From positions 87,501-151,500 of the forward strand of contig VCAZ01000201.1 of the NCBI GenBank assembly GCA_005784505.1: DNA of 64,000 bases, given 5' to 3'. The DNA comes from Bagarius yarrelli. Its lineage: Eukaryota; Chordata; Actinopteri; Siluriformes; Sisoridae. The notes below the pieces were generated by a model. The model was not told the origin of the DNA and made no database searches. It worked only from the letters and a program-made list of their open reading frames with translations. Numbering within the stretch: position 1 is the stretch's first letter; each line of letters opens with the position of its first letter. Below are positions 22,791-34,449 of the stretch, piece after piece. The position numbers and the translations under genes are program-made.

Positions 22791-23469
22791 GGGGCTTTAT
22801 TTTAACTTTTTTTCTACCTTTATCCACGGTATAACCTGGAAAAATGATTAATTCCCCTCTGTGGTCGGTGCTAGCTTAGTTCAAAAGGCGCGTGAGGAGT
22901 TTTTACCTCAGCTTCATCCGACACGTTAATGAAGAGTAACACGGTGATTAAAATAGTTTTTACGCTTACTTTTCTTCAAAAAAGTCTTTTTAACACGCTC
23001 AATAGCATATAAACGGAATGTTTAAACAATCGTGCGTTTTATTTTAATAATATATCTCTACAAAAAGATCCAATCCACCGAACAAATGTGTGTTCTGAGA
23101 GAATAGCTGGATGTTTTAAGAACGTTTTTGATTAACATTTCGAGAACATTCTTTTAGTAGGAATAACGTCATAACGACGTTCCATTTTTCTCTAAACACA
23201 ACAAGAATGTACATTTAACCGTTATTAATGTTATAATAAAGTTCTGTGAACATTATTTTCTGGAGGTTTTGTCCTAACATTTAGAGAACGTTAGTGAAAG
23301 TGTTCCCACATGTTAGATGGGAAGATACGTCATAACTAAGTACTACAATCTGGTTATTTTGCCATTTTAATAAAGTATAAACCAACTTTTTTTTTTTTTA
23401 GAATTGTTTTTATTTTATATTTACTTAATTATAAATACATCCACCGAAACATATACATATGATACTGCT

Positions 23470-23715
23470 ATAACCGTATCATATTTATAGATGCCATAGA
23501 TACCCTATATACACACTACTGCCCCTACTGTACATGATTTACCCTAACCCTCTGTAAGTATCAACCCCATACCCTTATTTATTACACTGATATTTATTGT
23601 TAATAAGACACTTATGCACTTCTGGTTAGATGCTAACTGCATTTCATTGACTCTGTACACGTACCTTGCACAATGACAAAGTTGAATCTAATCTAATCGA
23701 ATCTAATCTAATCCA
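23470..23715 (+). repeat. Retroposon 3' fragment with (AATCT)n tail
   Basis: CACTTCTGGTTAGATGCTAA, CATTTCATTGACTCTGTAC, TTGCACAATGACAAAGTTG, then TCTAATCTAATCGAATCTAA. Simple tandem tails of this kind close many fish non-LTR retrotransposons. Confidence 0.55.
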
Positions 23716-23784
23716 TCTTTGTTTTTTCCCAATAACTTTTCACCCCAGCATGCTTTATTCATTTTACACAATAATAAAATAACA

Positions 23785-23978
23785 GACGTGGTGGCTCAGT
23801 GGTTGAGGTGTTAAACTGATACCAGAAAGACCGCAGTTTGATTCCCAGCACCACCGACCACCGCTGCTGGGCCCCTGAGCAAGGCCCTTAACCCCCAATT
23901 GCTCAGTTGTATAAAAAAAAGAGATAAATGTAAATCGCTGTGGATAAGAACGTCTGCCAAATGCTGTAAATGTAAACA
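23785..23978 (+). repeat. tRNA-derived SINE, best full copy
   Basis: Head GTGGTGGCTCAGTGGTTGAG (A-box region), CAGTTTGATTCCCAGCACC (B-box region), CTGCTGGGCCCCTGAGCAAG, CCCAATTGCTCAGTTGTATA and tail GGATAAGAACGTCTGCCAAA. It serves as the reference copy for the family in this window. Confidence 0.9.
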
Positions 23979-24050
23979 TAAAAATAAATCTTCTCGAATA
24001 GGTTCTAAAACTCATCAGCAACTGAATTAGTCACTTTTAAAGTCTGGTTT

Positions 24051-24056
24051 TTTATT
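24051..24056 (-). terminator. nom1: Candidate nom1 polyadenylation signal
   Basis: TTTATT on the plus strand gives AATAAA on the minus strand, about 255 bases after the nom1 stop at 24310. There are other AT-rich near matches, so this is a guess among several. Confidence 0.3.
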
Positions 24057-24269
24057 TTAAAACTTTTTTGTCAATAATAAAAAACAAAAATAGGTCCACA
24101 GATAATGAAATTATAAATCATATTTAGGGTTGTTAATCCAACAAGTGATGTTTTTGGGTTCCTCCCACAGTTTAGGTTCCTTATTCTTTCGCCAGATTAT
24201 TATTCCAGTACAAAAAAGTAAAAGAAAAAACCCCAAACCTCCAAAACATTGGCTCAATAGTTGGGTTTA

Positions 24270-24284
24270 GGCGCCACCTGCTGG
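24270..24284 (-). promoter_or_regulatory. CTCF-like site downstream of the nom1 stop
   Basis: Minus strand CCAGCAGGTGGCGCC fits the CTCF core (CCASYAGRKGGCRS). It lies 26 bases past the nom1 stop codon. Confidence 0.45.
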
Positions 24285-24309
24285 ACAAAAATCTGTTAAA
24301 TTAACAGGT

Positions 24310-26703
24310 CTACAGTTTGAGCTTGGCATCCCGCGCCTCCATGGCCTTGATGGCCACCTCTGCCCTCGTGGTAAGCAGCGTCTCCTCAGTCTGTGCACTG
24401 CGAAGCAGGAAGTGCTGGATGAAGAGCTTCAGTCCTTCACAGAGCATTCCTAGCTTGGGGATTCCAGAAACCCTGATCACAAAAAACACACACAAAAAGC
24501 TTAAACTTAACTTCTACCTAACTTCTAACTTAACTTCTAAATATCACCCAAGAAAATTTTAATAGGGGTGGCCAGAGCAAATCCTAAGGTGACCCACAAA
24601 AATATATAAAGAAAAATAATTTCTAAAAAAAAAAAAAAAAAAACGCATTCAGTTTTCATGCATTGACTTATTTACATTTATTTTTGGTCAATGTAAAATG
24701 TGACATAATTAATTAATTAATTCATCTTTGAATTATAATAATTTTCCTAATAATAATTATACTATATAATATTATTATATATACTATATAATTATAATAT
24801 CAGCAAATGTGTGTGCAGACCAAATGAAATACCATACACAGAGTAAACAAAGTCAGAATTATACGTTACATTATTTTCTACATCATGAAGCTAAATTTTA
24901 CCGTAAACATACATATTTTGTTGTTTTACTAGTTACCATTTATTTTATACCATAATTCCACTAGCACATTGGCCATTCAGCTCATGTTCACTAACAAGCA
25001 AAGGTAAGCAGAACTATTCACTAACATTTTACTCCATTTCTCTTGGATAAACCCACAAAAATACACCCGAGTAAAATGTTTATCAAGTTCTAAAAACACA
25101 ATTTAGGGGTCTTCTTATCTTTTTTATCTGTTTTATTCTCCTAAATGTTTAATATTCTTAGACACTTTTGTCTATAGTATTATTTTAATGCCGATATCTT
25201 GTTTAACCTATGATACTTTACCATAAAGGTGCATTTTGACATCTGTGTGAATTATTTTAATGTTTGTTTGCATGTTTTATCAAGTCTCGAAACTCACCGG
25301 CTGAAAATTTGAGCCAGATCCTCGTCCTGTGTCTGCTGGAAGAGTTTGGAAAGAATCTGCCTCAAAAATTTGACCTTGGGCTTATCGAGTTCTCCAAACT
25401 CTATAGCCTTAAAGACGAGAGAGAAATGGAGAGAATTCATACAAGTATATATGATTAATATAATCGTTCTAATTCTGTAAGTAGTAAACTTGGTTTTCAT
25501 AATGTTTTATTGATTTAAAATGAATTACGGATGTAAATTATGAATATGATTATAAAAGGATGCTATAACGATAATTAGCAGGGAATGCTGGGTAATCTCC
25601 GCCTACCTTAAGGATGGAGAGCGAGAGGGAGTTCTTGGTTAAAAGGTGTGTGACCATCTGGACGAGGTTTGTGAAGGAACTGCTCGAAAGGTTTTCTAGA
25701 TCTTTAAACTTATCCCACAAACAGAATTGGAAAGTCATCTGGGAAAAAAATGCCCAGCAAATTAAAACCTCCTCAGACGCAGACGTTGGGAAGTTATCAT
25801 TTTCAAACCAGGCACAGTTCGACGCTGAACTTCCTGTAAGACTGAAATTAAATAAGGAACACTGTCCCAAGTCTGCTGACTTTATTGGACCCGAGTGTAA
25901 TGTTGCACCACACGAGCTTAAGGAACTGTTTTTATTAATGTCACATGATTACTATGGCAAAACTGTCAGCCAATCATAGCAGTGGGCGTTTACTTCCGAA
26001 ACAGCAATACGACATTACACAATTTTTTTGATTAAAAAATCTTGACATCATTATAAGTGGAGCTCGGAGAACAGCACAGATTAAAAAAACTGAGGTTTGC
26101 TTGTATTTTAAGAACTTTTGCTGTATAAGCAAAACGAATAATAACCGATAAAGTCAAAATCAGCAAGTAAACATCCAGAAATTTATCTTAATAATTCCAC
26201 CATGATTTTTACTGACATGCCCCCAAATCAGGAATAATACAAAGTTATACAACCCTCAGCAATATTTCTGGCATGACAAAAACAACACTATTTATAAAAG
26301 TGGCAAAATTATATAAACTTACAGCTATTGGCAGTCAAGAAAAGAGAACATCGTTATACTGACAAGCGTGTGAAGTGTCAAATCAGAGCTTTTACGTATT
26401 TTAAGTAGCTTTGCTAAGAGTTTTCTCCTCCATCTTCAGAACATCAGTAGTTCTAAAGTTATAAACAATTATAACAAACAAAAATCCCAGCAATGTTTGT
26501 TACCTGGAAACGTCTGTCATAAGCACAAAACTTCTCTGCTAAAACTGCGTAGAAGCCGTTAAATTTTTTCTCCTGCAGACAGCAGTCGAGCAGAACATGA
26601 ACGATATCCCGCTCCTGCTGACCTTTCAGACCCAATCTAGAGAAAAATGTACAGAAAGACACACTGACTTGATTTAATATTTAAAAAAAAAACAACAAAC
26701 AAA

Positions 26704-26737
<34 letters not shown>

Positions 26738-27679
26738 ATCCCCAAACCTGAGGAGCTTCTCAAAGGCGTCCAAGTAATCCTCACTGGTCATAATGACGCA
26801 GAAGATGTTCCTCCTGACGTCTGTGTTCATGCGCTGACTGCGAGCAAGTTCCAGCACTTTGGTGCTGAACTGAGAGATAAACAGTTATTCAGTGATTTTC
26901 TTGGTTCCTGTTTGTTCACCACCAAAATATCCTCAACTCAATACCCATCCCATGTCCTTCTCCTTTTATCCCTCCTCACCTGCTCCCCTTTAACAGGCTG
27001 CGCTGTCGGTTTCTCCTCGTTAATCATGGGCGCTCCGCTCCAGGACGACCCGACGATCCACCAGCGACCGACACGCTGCGCTTCCAGAAGATTCTCCAAG
27101 GAAACTCTGAGCTTCACATCAGTGCCACTCGACCGGTTCTGGACCTTTACAATCAAACAACACACAATAATATTTAAAGAACAAACTGATTACAGGTCTT
27201 TGGAAACTAATCAACAACAGAAGTGTGTGATTTAACCAGTGTGGCGCTGTAGAGCTAGACTAAATTAGTAGCTGTGCAGGAAAAGACTCACGAAATAAAA
27301 AAATAAAAAAATTATAGATAGTCTAAACCAGTCAGTGTCGCTTTTTTTGTTAAACGTATAACCTTAATTTCTCTATAAATCCAAAAAATGAACGAAATAA
27401 TTATACAAAAGTAACCTGTTGCTATGGAAACCCTGGTGTATTAGAGAAAGTGCATTAACAGCAACTTGTCTTTGCTGCAGTTATAGAAAATTAATTAATG
27501 CCCTCTGACCAATCAGGATCCAGAACCCAGCTTCCTTGATTAAATGGCAGCAAGTGGACCAATCAGAACGAATTATTTAGCAAAGCTATAAAGTAAAATA
27601 CTTGTTCTTTCCTGTGATTTATTTACCTGAAAAATATTTCTGAGGTGTATGTATGTAGAGGTGTGTGTTTATGTAGAAA

Positions 27680-27711
<32 letters not shown>

Positions 27712-29708
27712 GAGGTGTTAAATGTGTTTAGTGGTCTCACTAGAGTGCGCTGCAGCTTCTTCAGTCTCTCCACAGGCTCAGGGTCGTAACCTGGAATCTT
27801 CCGCATGTCGTTGTTCTTCAGTGCCAACATGGTCTCTAACATAAAACGTACCTGAGGGGGGACGACAGGTGGTCAGACAAATAGACACAGATACAAACAT
27901 GGACAAATGAAGGCAGACAGATACAGAGAGACAGACAGATAGATAGATAGACACTATCTTAGACAGAGAGACTGAAATGAAGCTGTGTTAAAGAACGGGA
28001 ATTAAAACAGTCACAGGTCAGTGTAGGTGTTGTAGTTCTTACTCTGGTCTGGTCGCTGAATCGCTGTCCTTCTGCGCTGGCTTTGCGCTGGGCTTCAGAA
28101 ATCAGCTCCTTCAGCCCCAAGGGGTCGTCCTTCCTAAGAGAGAAGCCCACGTTCCTCAGCAGCAGCAGTGTGAGCTCCACGTCCTGCGGCGTGAAAGACT
28201 TCAGCAGACGCCTCAGCACGTCGAACAGCAGCAGCGAGTGCACCACCTGGAAGTTGTACATGTGCGCCATCATGGAGGCCAGATTAGAGCACTCTTTGCC
28301 TTCCACTGAGCCGTCGCGCTGCGTCTCATCGAACCGCCGCACTACCGCCTCCAGAAAATGAGCACCGACCTGAGAGACACACACCAACACGGGGTTAAAG
28401 AGCTACAGAGTGAAACGTCAGATTTAATGTAAAGAAGCTATAACAGTATGACGTGAGCTGTGGTTATAAAATAAACTACCTCCAGTCCAACTGTGTGATG
28501 CAGCACACTGACTAACAGCATGTGTTCCATCAACAGCCTGAGAGGAAACAACAACAACAACAATAAGCACACTTAAATAAGATTTTATACATTAACATCT
28601 TTAAAATAAGACATCAGGAAGTGGCTTTGGTTCCTTCTGAAATCCCATAATACTCATGTACATTTAATTAGGGACAAACTTCCTGACTGTTAAATAGGAA
28701 TGTTTTTGTATAGTATGATTATCGGTTGTATGAATGTAATTTGGATGTACCGCATCCGCCATGTCGATGTCAAACGATGTTAAACGAGTTAATTCCAATT
28801 ATTGGGAACGTTTTTTCTTTAAATACTTGTAAAGTGCCGCGTCGCTGCTTTCCGCCATATGACAAGTCGCCTCTCCTGCGGGATCATGGGACAGTAAAGT
28901 GTCCATCGTATTTACACTTCATACATGAACTTTCACCTACTGTAAATCACAATAATCAGGATTCAGACATACGTCTCACCTCACAACTATGAAGTGGAGA
29001 TGTTTGCGATTTCAGACAGTGCTATAGTCAACGCAATTTGGGCGGGGCTTTACAACGATTGGTGCAAAAAAAGCACTGTGATTGGATAAATCAGGTTGAA
29101 TAGACATTAATAGTTGCGTTCAGATGTGGAGACATCCTGGTGGGACTGATAATTACAAAAGAAAATTAAAATCTTTCCACCAGATTAATTGATTCAAATA
29201 ATTACAGCCGATAAAATCCCTAACGATCAGATCACGAGTAACAGATTATTCCTACCTGTCGGGCATCAGTGCCGGTGTGACGCAGGCGGCCATCAGGATC
29301 TCAGTCAACACCTGGTTCATGTCCTTCCTGCTGTTACTCATGTACATGTCCTCCACTTGCCCGCTGATAGAACTCATGTTGGCCTCACTCAACCTGCAGA
29401 CCACAGGCCCAGTCAGTCACATGACCAATCCAAACATGTGATAATCGTCTGTTCAGGTGACTCGGCTTCACACCTACCTGTTTATTAAACCCTTCAGGTT
29501 GCGCCTCAGTCTCTCCAGCTCAGCTCTGCGTCTGCTGTCGACTGCGTCACGGAGATGAGGAGGGACATATTTACCTGCTGTCTCACCGCTCTGAGGACGA
29601 ACAGCACAAACACCTCAATGACAATCAGGTGATGGACGCCGTTTATGTGGAGAAGCATTAATGTACAGCTACATTTCCATCGAAACATTGGATAGTATTA
29701 GGGTAGGG

Positions 29709-29758
<50 letters not shown>

Positions 29759-31040
29759 AGAGAGAGAAAGACCCACAGAGAGAGAGAGAGAGAGAGAGAG
29801 AGGGGAGAGACGCAGAGAGAGAGAAAGAGGGATAGAGAGCTAGACAGGGGAGAGACCCACAGAGAGAGAGAGAGAGAGGGAGAAAAAGAGAGACAGGGAG
29901 AAAAGAGAGACAGGAAGAGAGCCAAAGAAAGAGAGAGAGAGAGAGAGAAAGAAAGAAATGAGAGAGACCCAAAAGAAGAGCGCGAGAGATGGAAAGACAG
30001 ACTAGAAAGAGACAGCATTAGAGCACTGGTTGGAATCCATACTGACTTACAGATAACTTATTTTGGATATTTTCTTGATCGTCAGCATCTTCCTCATCTT
30101 CCGCCTCTTCTTTTTCTTCCTCCTCTTCTTCATCATCATCTTCCTCCCCCTCTTCTTTTTCTTCATCATCTTCCTCCTTCTCCTCTTCTATTTCTTTTTC
30201 ATCATCTACCTCCTCCTCTTCTTCTATTTCTTCCTTATCGTCCTCATCTCCACTCTCCTCATCACCGCTGTGATCAGACTTTTCCTCCTCCTCCTCCTCC
30301 TCCTCACTGCTCTCTTCTAACTTCTCCAGCTCTCTCTTGCTCTTCTCTGACTCCTCCTCCTCGTCGCTGTTGTATAGATCAGATCCTCCAGGCTCCAAGA
30401 TGCCCAGAACGTAATCGAGTCCATCGCTGATGAACGACTGTGGAAGACTCTTCTTGTTCCTCCTCTTGTGGAGCCCCAGGCGCTTCTCCAGCTTCCTGAT
30501 CTCTCTGTCTTCCACCTCATTGGCTTCCATCAGCGCTTTCTTCCTCATCACCTGCACTTTGACTTTCTTCTCAGGCTGCGCTGCCGGTTCCTCGAAGCGC
30601 ACTTTTCTTTTCAGCTGCTTCTTCTTCTCGACCCCGAGTTCAGCACCAGCAGGATTGGATGAAGGTTCGGGTTTAACGGCTGCTGGAGGTGTTTGTGGAG
30701 CAGCTTCCACACTGACACCTCGGTTACTCTCTTCTAAAGGCGGCTGCTTCGCTTCGACTTCTTTTTTTCTTCTTCTCGCTTCGGCTTCCTGCTTCGCTTT
30801 CTTTTTATTCTTCTTCATCTTCCGCTTCTCTTTACGCATTTCTTTACGACTTTTTCTTCTAACCAGCCTCTCCACGTGCGCGCGAGACTCCGCTTCATCT
30901 TGTCCTGTTTCAGTTCTTACAAAGTTTTGGACAGACACCATGAATTTGTGGAGTTTTTCTCTGGACTGTCTCCCTCTCCCGCCTCCTTTTCGCTGAAATT
31001 TCGGTTTCATTTTTGAAATTTCGGTTTCATTTTCAGACAT
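24310..31040 (-). CDS. nom1: Nom1, nucleolar protein with MIF4G and MA3 domains, complete
   Basis: Nucleolar protein related to yeast Sgd1. The family acts in small ribosomal subunit biogenesis, and human NOM1 brings protein phosphatase 1 to the nucleolus. Coding exons in transcript order: 31040-30051, 29590-29478, 29393-29256, 28537-28480, 28369-28043, 27851-27741, 27144-26980, 26869-26748, 26636-26504, 25738-25607, 25407-25298, 24472-24310. All have GT-AG borders and the sum is 2562 bases, so 853 aa (human about 860). Parts: basic, Lys/Arg-rich N-terminus; KVRF at 146-149, a good PP1-docking RVxF motif; EDREIRKLEKRLGL; SFISDGLDYVLG; a very acidic stretch at about 225-325; KYVPPHLR; MIF4G from about 350 to 560 including VGAHFLEAVVRRFDE and NVGFSLRKDDPLGLKELI; linker WWIVGSSWSGAPM; MA3 from about 637 (RMNTDVRRNIFC, VLLDCCLQEKKFN). 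It lies tail to tail with mnx1, as in mammals. No frame defect seen. Confidence 0.97.
24627..24643 (+). repeat. Poly-A run in nom1 last intron
   Basis: About 17 A. Confidence 0.8.
26705..26735 (+). repeat. Poly-A run beside nom1 exon 8 donor
   Basis: About 28 A on the plus strand (poly-T in the nom1 transcript sense), within 15 bases of the donor of exon 8 (26748). It may cause assembly length errors. Confidence 0.85.
27405..27575. repeat. Remnant of a palindromic MITE in a nom1 intron
   Basis: CTCTGACCAATCAGGATCCAGAAC matches the arm of the foldback element at 46787-46962. TGGACCAATCAGAAC follows. The two-arm structure is lost. Confidence 0.4.
27678..27708 (+). repeat. (TG)n microsatellite in a nom1 intron
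   Basis: TG run of about 28 bases ending in TATATAG. Confidence 0.9.
29716..29962 (+). repeat. (GA)n imperfect array in nom1 intron 1
   Basis: About 245 bases of GAGAGA with repeated GACCCACAGAGAG and GACAGGGAGA interruptions. The minus strand is (CT)n, which is the sense of the nom1 transcript. Confidence 0.9.
31006..31040 (-). repeat. 17-bp direct duplication at the nom1 start codon
   Basis: On the minus strand ATGAAACCGAAATTTC occurs twice, once overlapping the first codons (AAAATGAAACCGAAATTTC) and once at codon 11, so Met11 is a copy. See findings. Confidence 0.85.
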
Positions 31041-31160
31041 AAATGAATAAATATATTACAGGTTTATTCTTGTGTCACTGCAGCAGATATTAAGATTAAA
31101 TTAAACTGCGCGTGGAAGACGGAGGCAGCCATTTTTGTTTATTTCCCACCCCCTGCGTCC
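31041..31160 (-). promoter_or_regulatory. nom1: nom1 promoter/leader with YY1-like element
   Basis: Read on the minus strand, CAAAAATGGCTGCC (31137-31124) matches the YY1 element often found at the start sites of TATA-less housekeeping genes. A G-rich CACCC-type stretch lies just upstream (31145-31155). No TATA box is seen at a fitting distance. The ATG inside the YY1-like motif opens a short upstream ORF (see separate entry). Confidence 0.45.
31064..31132 (-). other. Upstream ORF in nom1 leader, 22 codons
   Basis: ATG at 31132 (minus) opens MAASVFHAQFNLILISAAV, ends with Q-E and TAA at 31066-31064, 23 bases before the nom1 start. It would be translated only if transcription starts upstream of the YY1-like motif. 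No homology claimed. Confidence 0.35.
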
Positions 31161-31211
31161 GCTTTCTTCTTCTTCGGCAATTGCTGTTTCTGCTTCCTGG
31201 TATTTTACACA

Positions 31212-31225
31212 CCGCCACCTGCTGG
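31212..31225 (-). promoter_or_regulatory. CTCF-like site upstream of nom1
   Basis: Minus strand CCAGCAGGTGGCGG, same core as the site at 24270, about 170 bases upstream of the nom1 ATG. Confidence 0.4.
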
Positions 31226-31429
31226 AATTCATGTGTACAAACTCTCCAGAAGTAAATGAACAGACATGAAAAGAAAAATGTGCAATATGCAATAATAAAC
31301 ACAATATATACAAGCATTATATATTTCTATATCTAAAATGTATAATCTATAAATATATCTATAAACTACAAAATAAAATTATAAAATGATAGATTATAAA
31401 ATATATCTATAAAATATAAAATATCTATA

Positions 31430-31546
<117 letters not shown>

Positions 31547-32240
31547 TCTATAATTTTCTCTATAATAACACTCTTCCCCAGGGTTAGATGAGGATGTGTT
31601 TTCTTCCTCGGGATATCTACACTAGGATTTTTTTCCTCTTTTTTCTTTTTATCTATAGTTTCTAATTACGATTCTCTTTAAGGCGTCTAATTAATATCCT
31701 AAATTTACAAGCTTTGTTTTCAGAATAGCTGAAACACTGAACATTGTAATTTTGTTAATTTACTTAAATTGTTGTTACAAACAAAAAAAAATAAAACTAA
31801 AAAAAATCAGTTACTGTTGAACTGAATTCTATTTATCAGAGGAATATAAAAATATACTAAAAGACTAAATAAGACTGATATATTACAGTAACACTGTTCT
31901 TACAGCCAGGAAACTCATTCATTTACAGGGAAACACCACCAGGGGGCAGCAAAGCACTTAAACGCAACACCACACCACTGTTTCGTTCATACTTTCAACC
32001 AAAATGAAGGTAAAGATGCAACAGAAAGAGTGTGTGTGTGTGTGTGTGTGTGGAGGGAGTGTGTGGTGAGTGTTTAGGATAATTATCTAATTGTTTTATT
32101 TACTGCACATGAAAATGTGGTAAGTGTTGTGTGTGTGAAGTGTGTGGTGTGTGTTGTAAGTGTTGTGTGTGTGAAGCGTGTGGTGTGTGTCGTATGTGTG
32201 GTGTGATGTGTTCAGCTGCTCTGTTAAATCAAAGCTCCGC
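31547..32240 (+). other. Intergenic DNA upstream of nom1
   Basis: Unique AT-rich sequence with a strong CTCF-like site at 31936 and irregular TGTGTGGTG repeats from 32025 to 32215. No coding exon recognised. Confidence 0.5.
31936..31950 (+). promoter_or_regulatory. Strong CTCF-like site
   Basis: CCACCAGGGGGCAGC matches the vertebrate CTCF core at all key positions, plus strand. It is on the opposite strand from the site at 31212, so the two are divergent. Confidence 0.55.
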
Positions 32241-32268
32241 CAGTGTTTAAGCTTTTACATATTTTTAT

Positions 32269-32272
<4 letters not shown>

Positions 32273-32330
<58 letters not shown>

Positions 32331-32341
32331 CTGCTGCTGTG

Positions 32342-32375
<34 letters not shown>
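32273..32375 (+). repeat. (CA)n then (TG)n, inverted microsatellite pair
   Basis: About 53 bases of CA, 18 bases of spacer (AACTCTGCTGCTGTGCC), then about 30 bases of TG. The two runs are complementary and could form a hairpin. Confidence 0.95.
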
Positions 32376-32604
32376 ACACTGGGGTGTTTGCCCTACAGAG
32401 GCGAGTGTGCTGTAGGTTCGACACAGACAGCGTGCGGGTCAGGAAACGAGTTAATTATGCAGATTATTTAAATGAGATCCGTCTGAATATTAATGAGTCT
32501 CGTTTCTTCTTCCATTCCATTTCTGTCACACACATACCGACACTCTGTGAGGAGTCGACAATTTGTGCTAATTTAATAAAAGAAAAACTTACTAAAATAC
32601 TAAA

Positions 32605-32835
32605 CATTCCCTCCTTCCCTCCGTTCTTTCTTTCTTCCGTTCTTTCTTCCCTCCGTTCTTTCTTCTTCCGTTCTTTCGTTCTTTCTTTCTTCTCTTCTTT
32701 CTTTTTCTCCTTCTCTCTCTCGCTCTCTCTCTCGCTCTGCTCTCTCTCTCTCGCTCTCTCTCCCTTCCCCCTTCTCCCCCCCTTCCTCTTTCCTTCTTTT
32801 ATTTCTTCCTTCCTTGCTGGGGTTTTCTTTCTTTA
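32605..32835 (+). repeat. CT-rich low-complexity tract
   Basis: (TTCT)n/(TTCC)n and (CT)n units with CGTTCTTTC repeats. Confidence 0.85.
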
Positions 32836-32912
32836 ATGGACGGTTCCAACTATTTTTTCCACTTGTGTACAGTTGCATGAGGCTGTGTAATAATAGCAAC
32901 AGGTACACAGCA

Positions 32913-32917
<5 letters not shown>

Positions 32918-32965
<48 letters not shown>
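32918..32965 (+). repeat. (CA)n microsatellite
   Basis: Perfect run of about 48 bases. Confidence 0.95.
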
Positions 32966-32967
<2 letters not shown>

Positions 32968-33116
32968 AGTCGAGATTGTGGAATGGGAGATGAGGATGAG
33001 TTTATTTACACAAGTTCAGTGGTTTTGACTGTAAAAATGATCAGATGTAATGGGAGTCATTGAGGAGATGATATTTAACACAGACCAGTGAAAAACCCTG
33101 ACTGATCTTTTAATTA

Positions 33117-33154
33117 AATTATTATTATTATTATTATTGTTATTATTATTATTG
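33117..33154 (+). repeat. (TTA)n microsatellite
   Basis: TTATTA run with one G. Confidence 0.9.
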
Positions 33155-33641
33155 CCTTTAATGAGCCGGGTTTGGTGTGCAGATTTATAGACACGGCACA
33201 GATTTGATTAAGCAGAAGGTCATTAGCATTAAGGAAAGGGAGAATGTTAGAATCCTCAGACTGGGTTTGTTTGTGAATCTCTGGTGGCTCCTGAATCAGT
33301 GGTGGATTCAGATGTTTAGTTTTTTCTTTTTGAAGCATTCATGGCCTCCCACACATGTCAACTTTGTGGCGTTAATTATACTCTGCCTTGCTTTTAGGTG
33401 TGTTCTGCTTCACTCTAATGTGTATTCACAAAATAGCCATCATCCTGGCTTGCTAGCCTTCAAAACAGTTGCTATGACTACCATCAGCAAGAGGAGATTC
33501 TGAAAGCTGCCTTTCTGCTCAGACTGTGGAGAAAAGTGGAGCATGAATCATCACACTGACCTCAAGATTTCGCTCACCGTTGCTATGGTGAATAAATACT
33601 TCATTAGAAGTCGGAGTTTCTCAGGACAGCCAATGGATTCA

Positions 33642-34340
33642 CAGGTACAACGGTAACAACAGTAACAACAGTTACAACTGTTACAACTGTTACTACTGTT
33701 ACTACTGTTACAACTGGTACAACTGGTTACTGTTACTGTTACAACTGTTACTACTGTTACAACTGGTACTACTGGTACTACTGTTACGACTGTTACTACT
33801 GTTACTACTGTTACGACTGTTAAGACTGTTACTACTGTTACAACTGTTACACTGTACTACTGTTACTACAACTACTGTTACTACTGTTACTATTACAACG
33901 GTTACTACAACTGTTACTACTGTTACTACTGTTACAACTGTTACTACTTTTACAACTGGTACTACTGGTACGGTACAACTGTTAACTGTTACTACTGTTA
34001 CAAACTGTTACTACTGTTACACCTATACTGATACTACTGGTTACTAACTGTTACTGTTACAACTGTTACTACTGTTACAACTGGTACTACTGGTACTACT
34101 GTTACGACTGTTAAGACTGTTAAGACTGTTACTGTTACTACTGTTACAACTGGTACTACTGTTACAACTGTTATAACGGTTACAGGTAAAACGGTTACAA
34201 CTGTTCTACAACTTAACTGCTTAAAAGGAGAACTGTTATAACGTACAGTACCAACAGGTACTGTTTTACAACTGTTACAACTGTTACAACTGCTGCACAC
34301 AACTGTTACAACTGTTACTGCAGCGGTTACAACATACACC
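33642..34340 (+). repeat. 9-bp minisatellite ACTGTTACT, degenerate, about 700 bases
   Basis: Units of ACTGTTACT/ACTGTTACA/ACTGGTACT run for nearly 700 bases. The first 30 bases are in the opposite orientation (GGTAACAACAGTAACAACAG) before switching. The nine-base unit leaves a stop-poor minus frame rich in Val and Thr, which is not a gene. Confidence 0.92.
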
Positions 34341-34449
34341 TTACACTACGCGACACACTGTAACTGCACAGCAACATTTTTATTAACTACCAGCTCAAAT
34401 CCATGTCATTTAAAGCCGAAGCTCAGATTTTTGGCACCAAAACACACTA

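Noticed and set aside
25614..25979. 121-residue plus-strand ORF
   Set aside because: Antisense to nom1 exon 10 and its intron; the minus strand reads the conserved MTFQFCLWDKFKDLENL.
30063..30996. Plus-strand ORFs opposite nom1 exon 1
   Set aside because: Mirror frames of the Glu/Lys-rich minus-strand exon; the nom1 frame matches its family over the full length.
34034..34339. Val/Thr-rich minus-strand ORF
   Set aside because: Produced by the 9-bp ACTGTTACT array; array indels break it and there is no family match.
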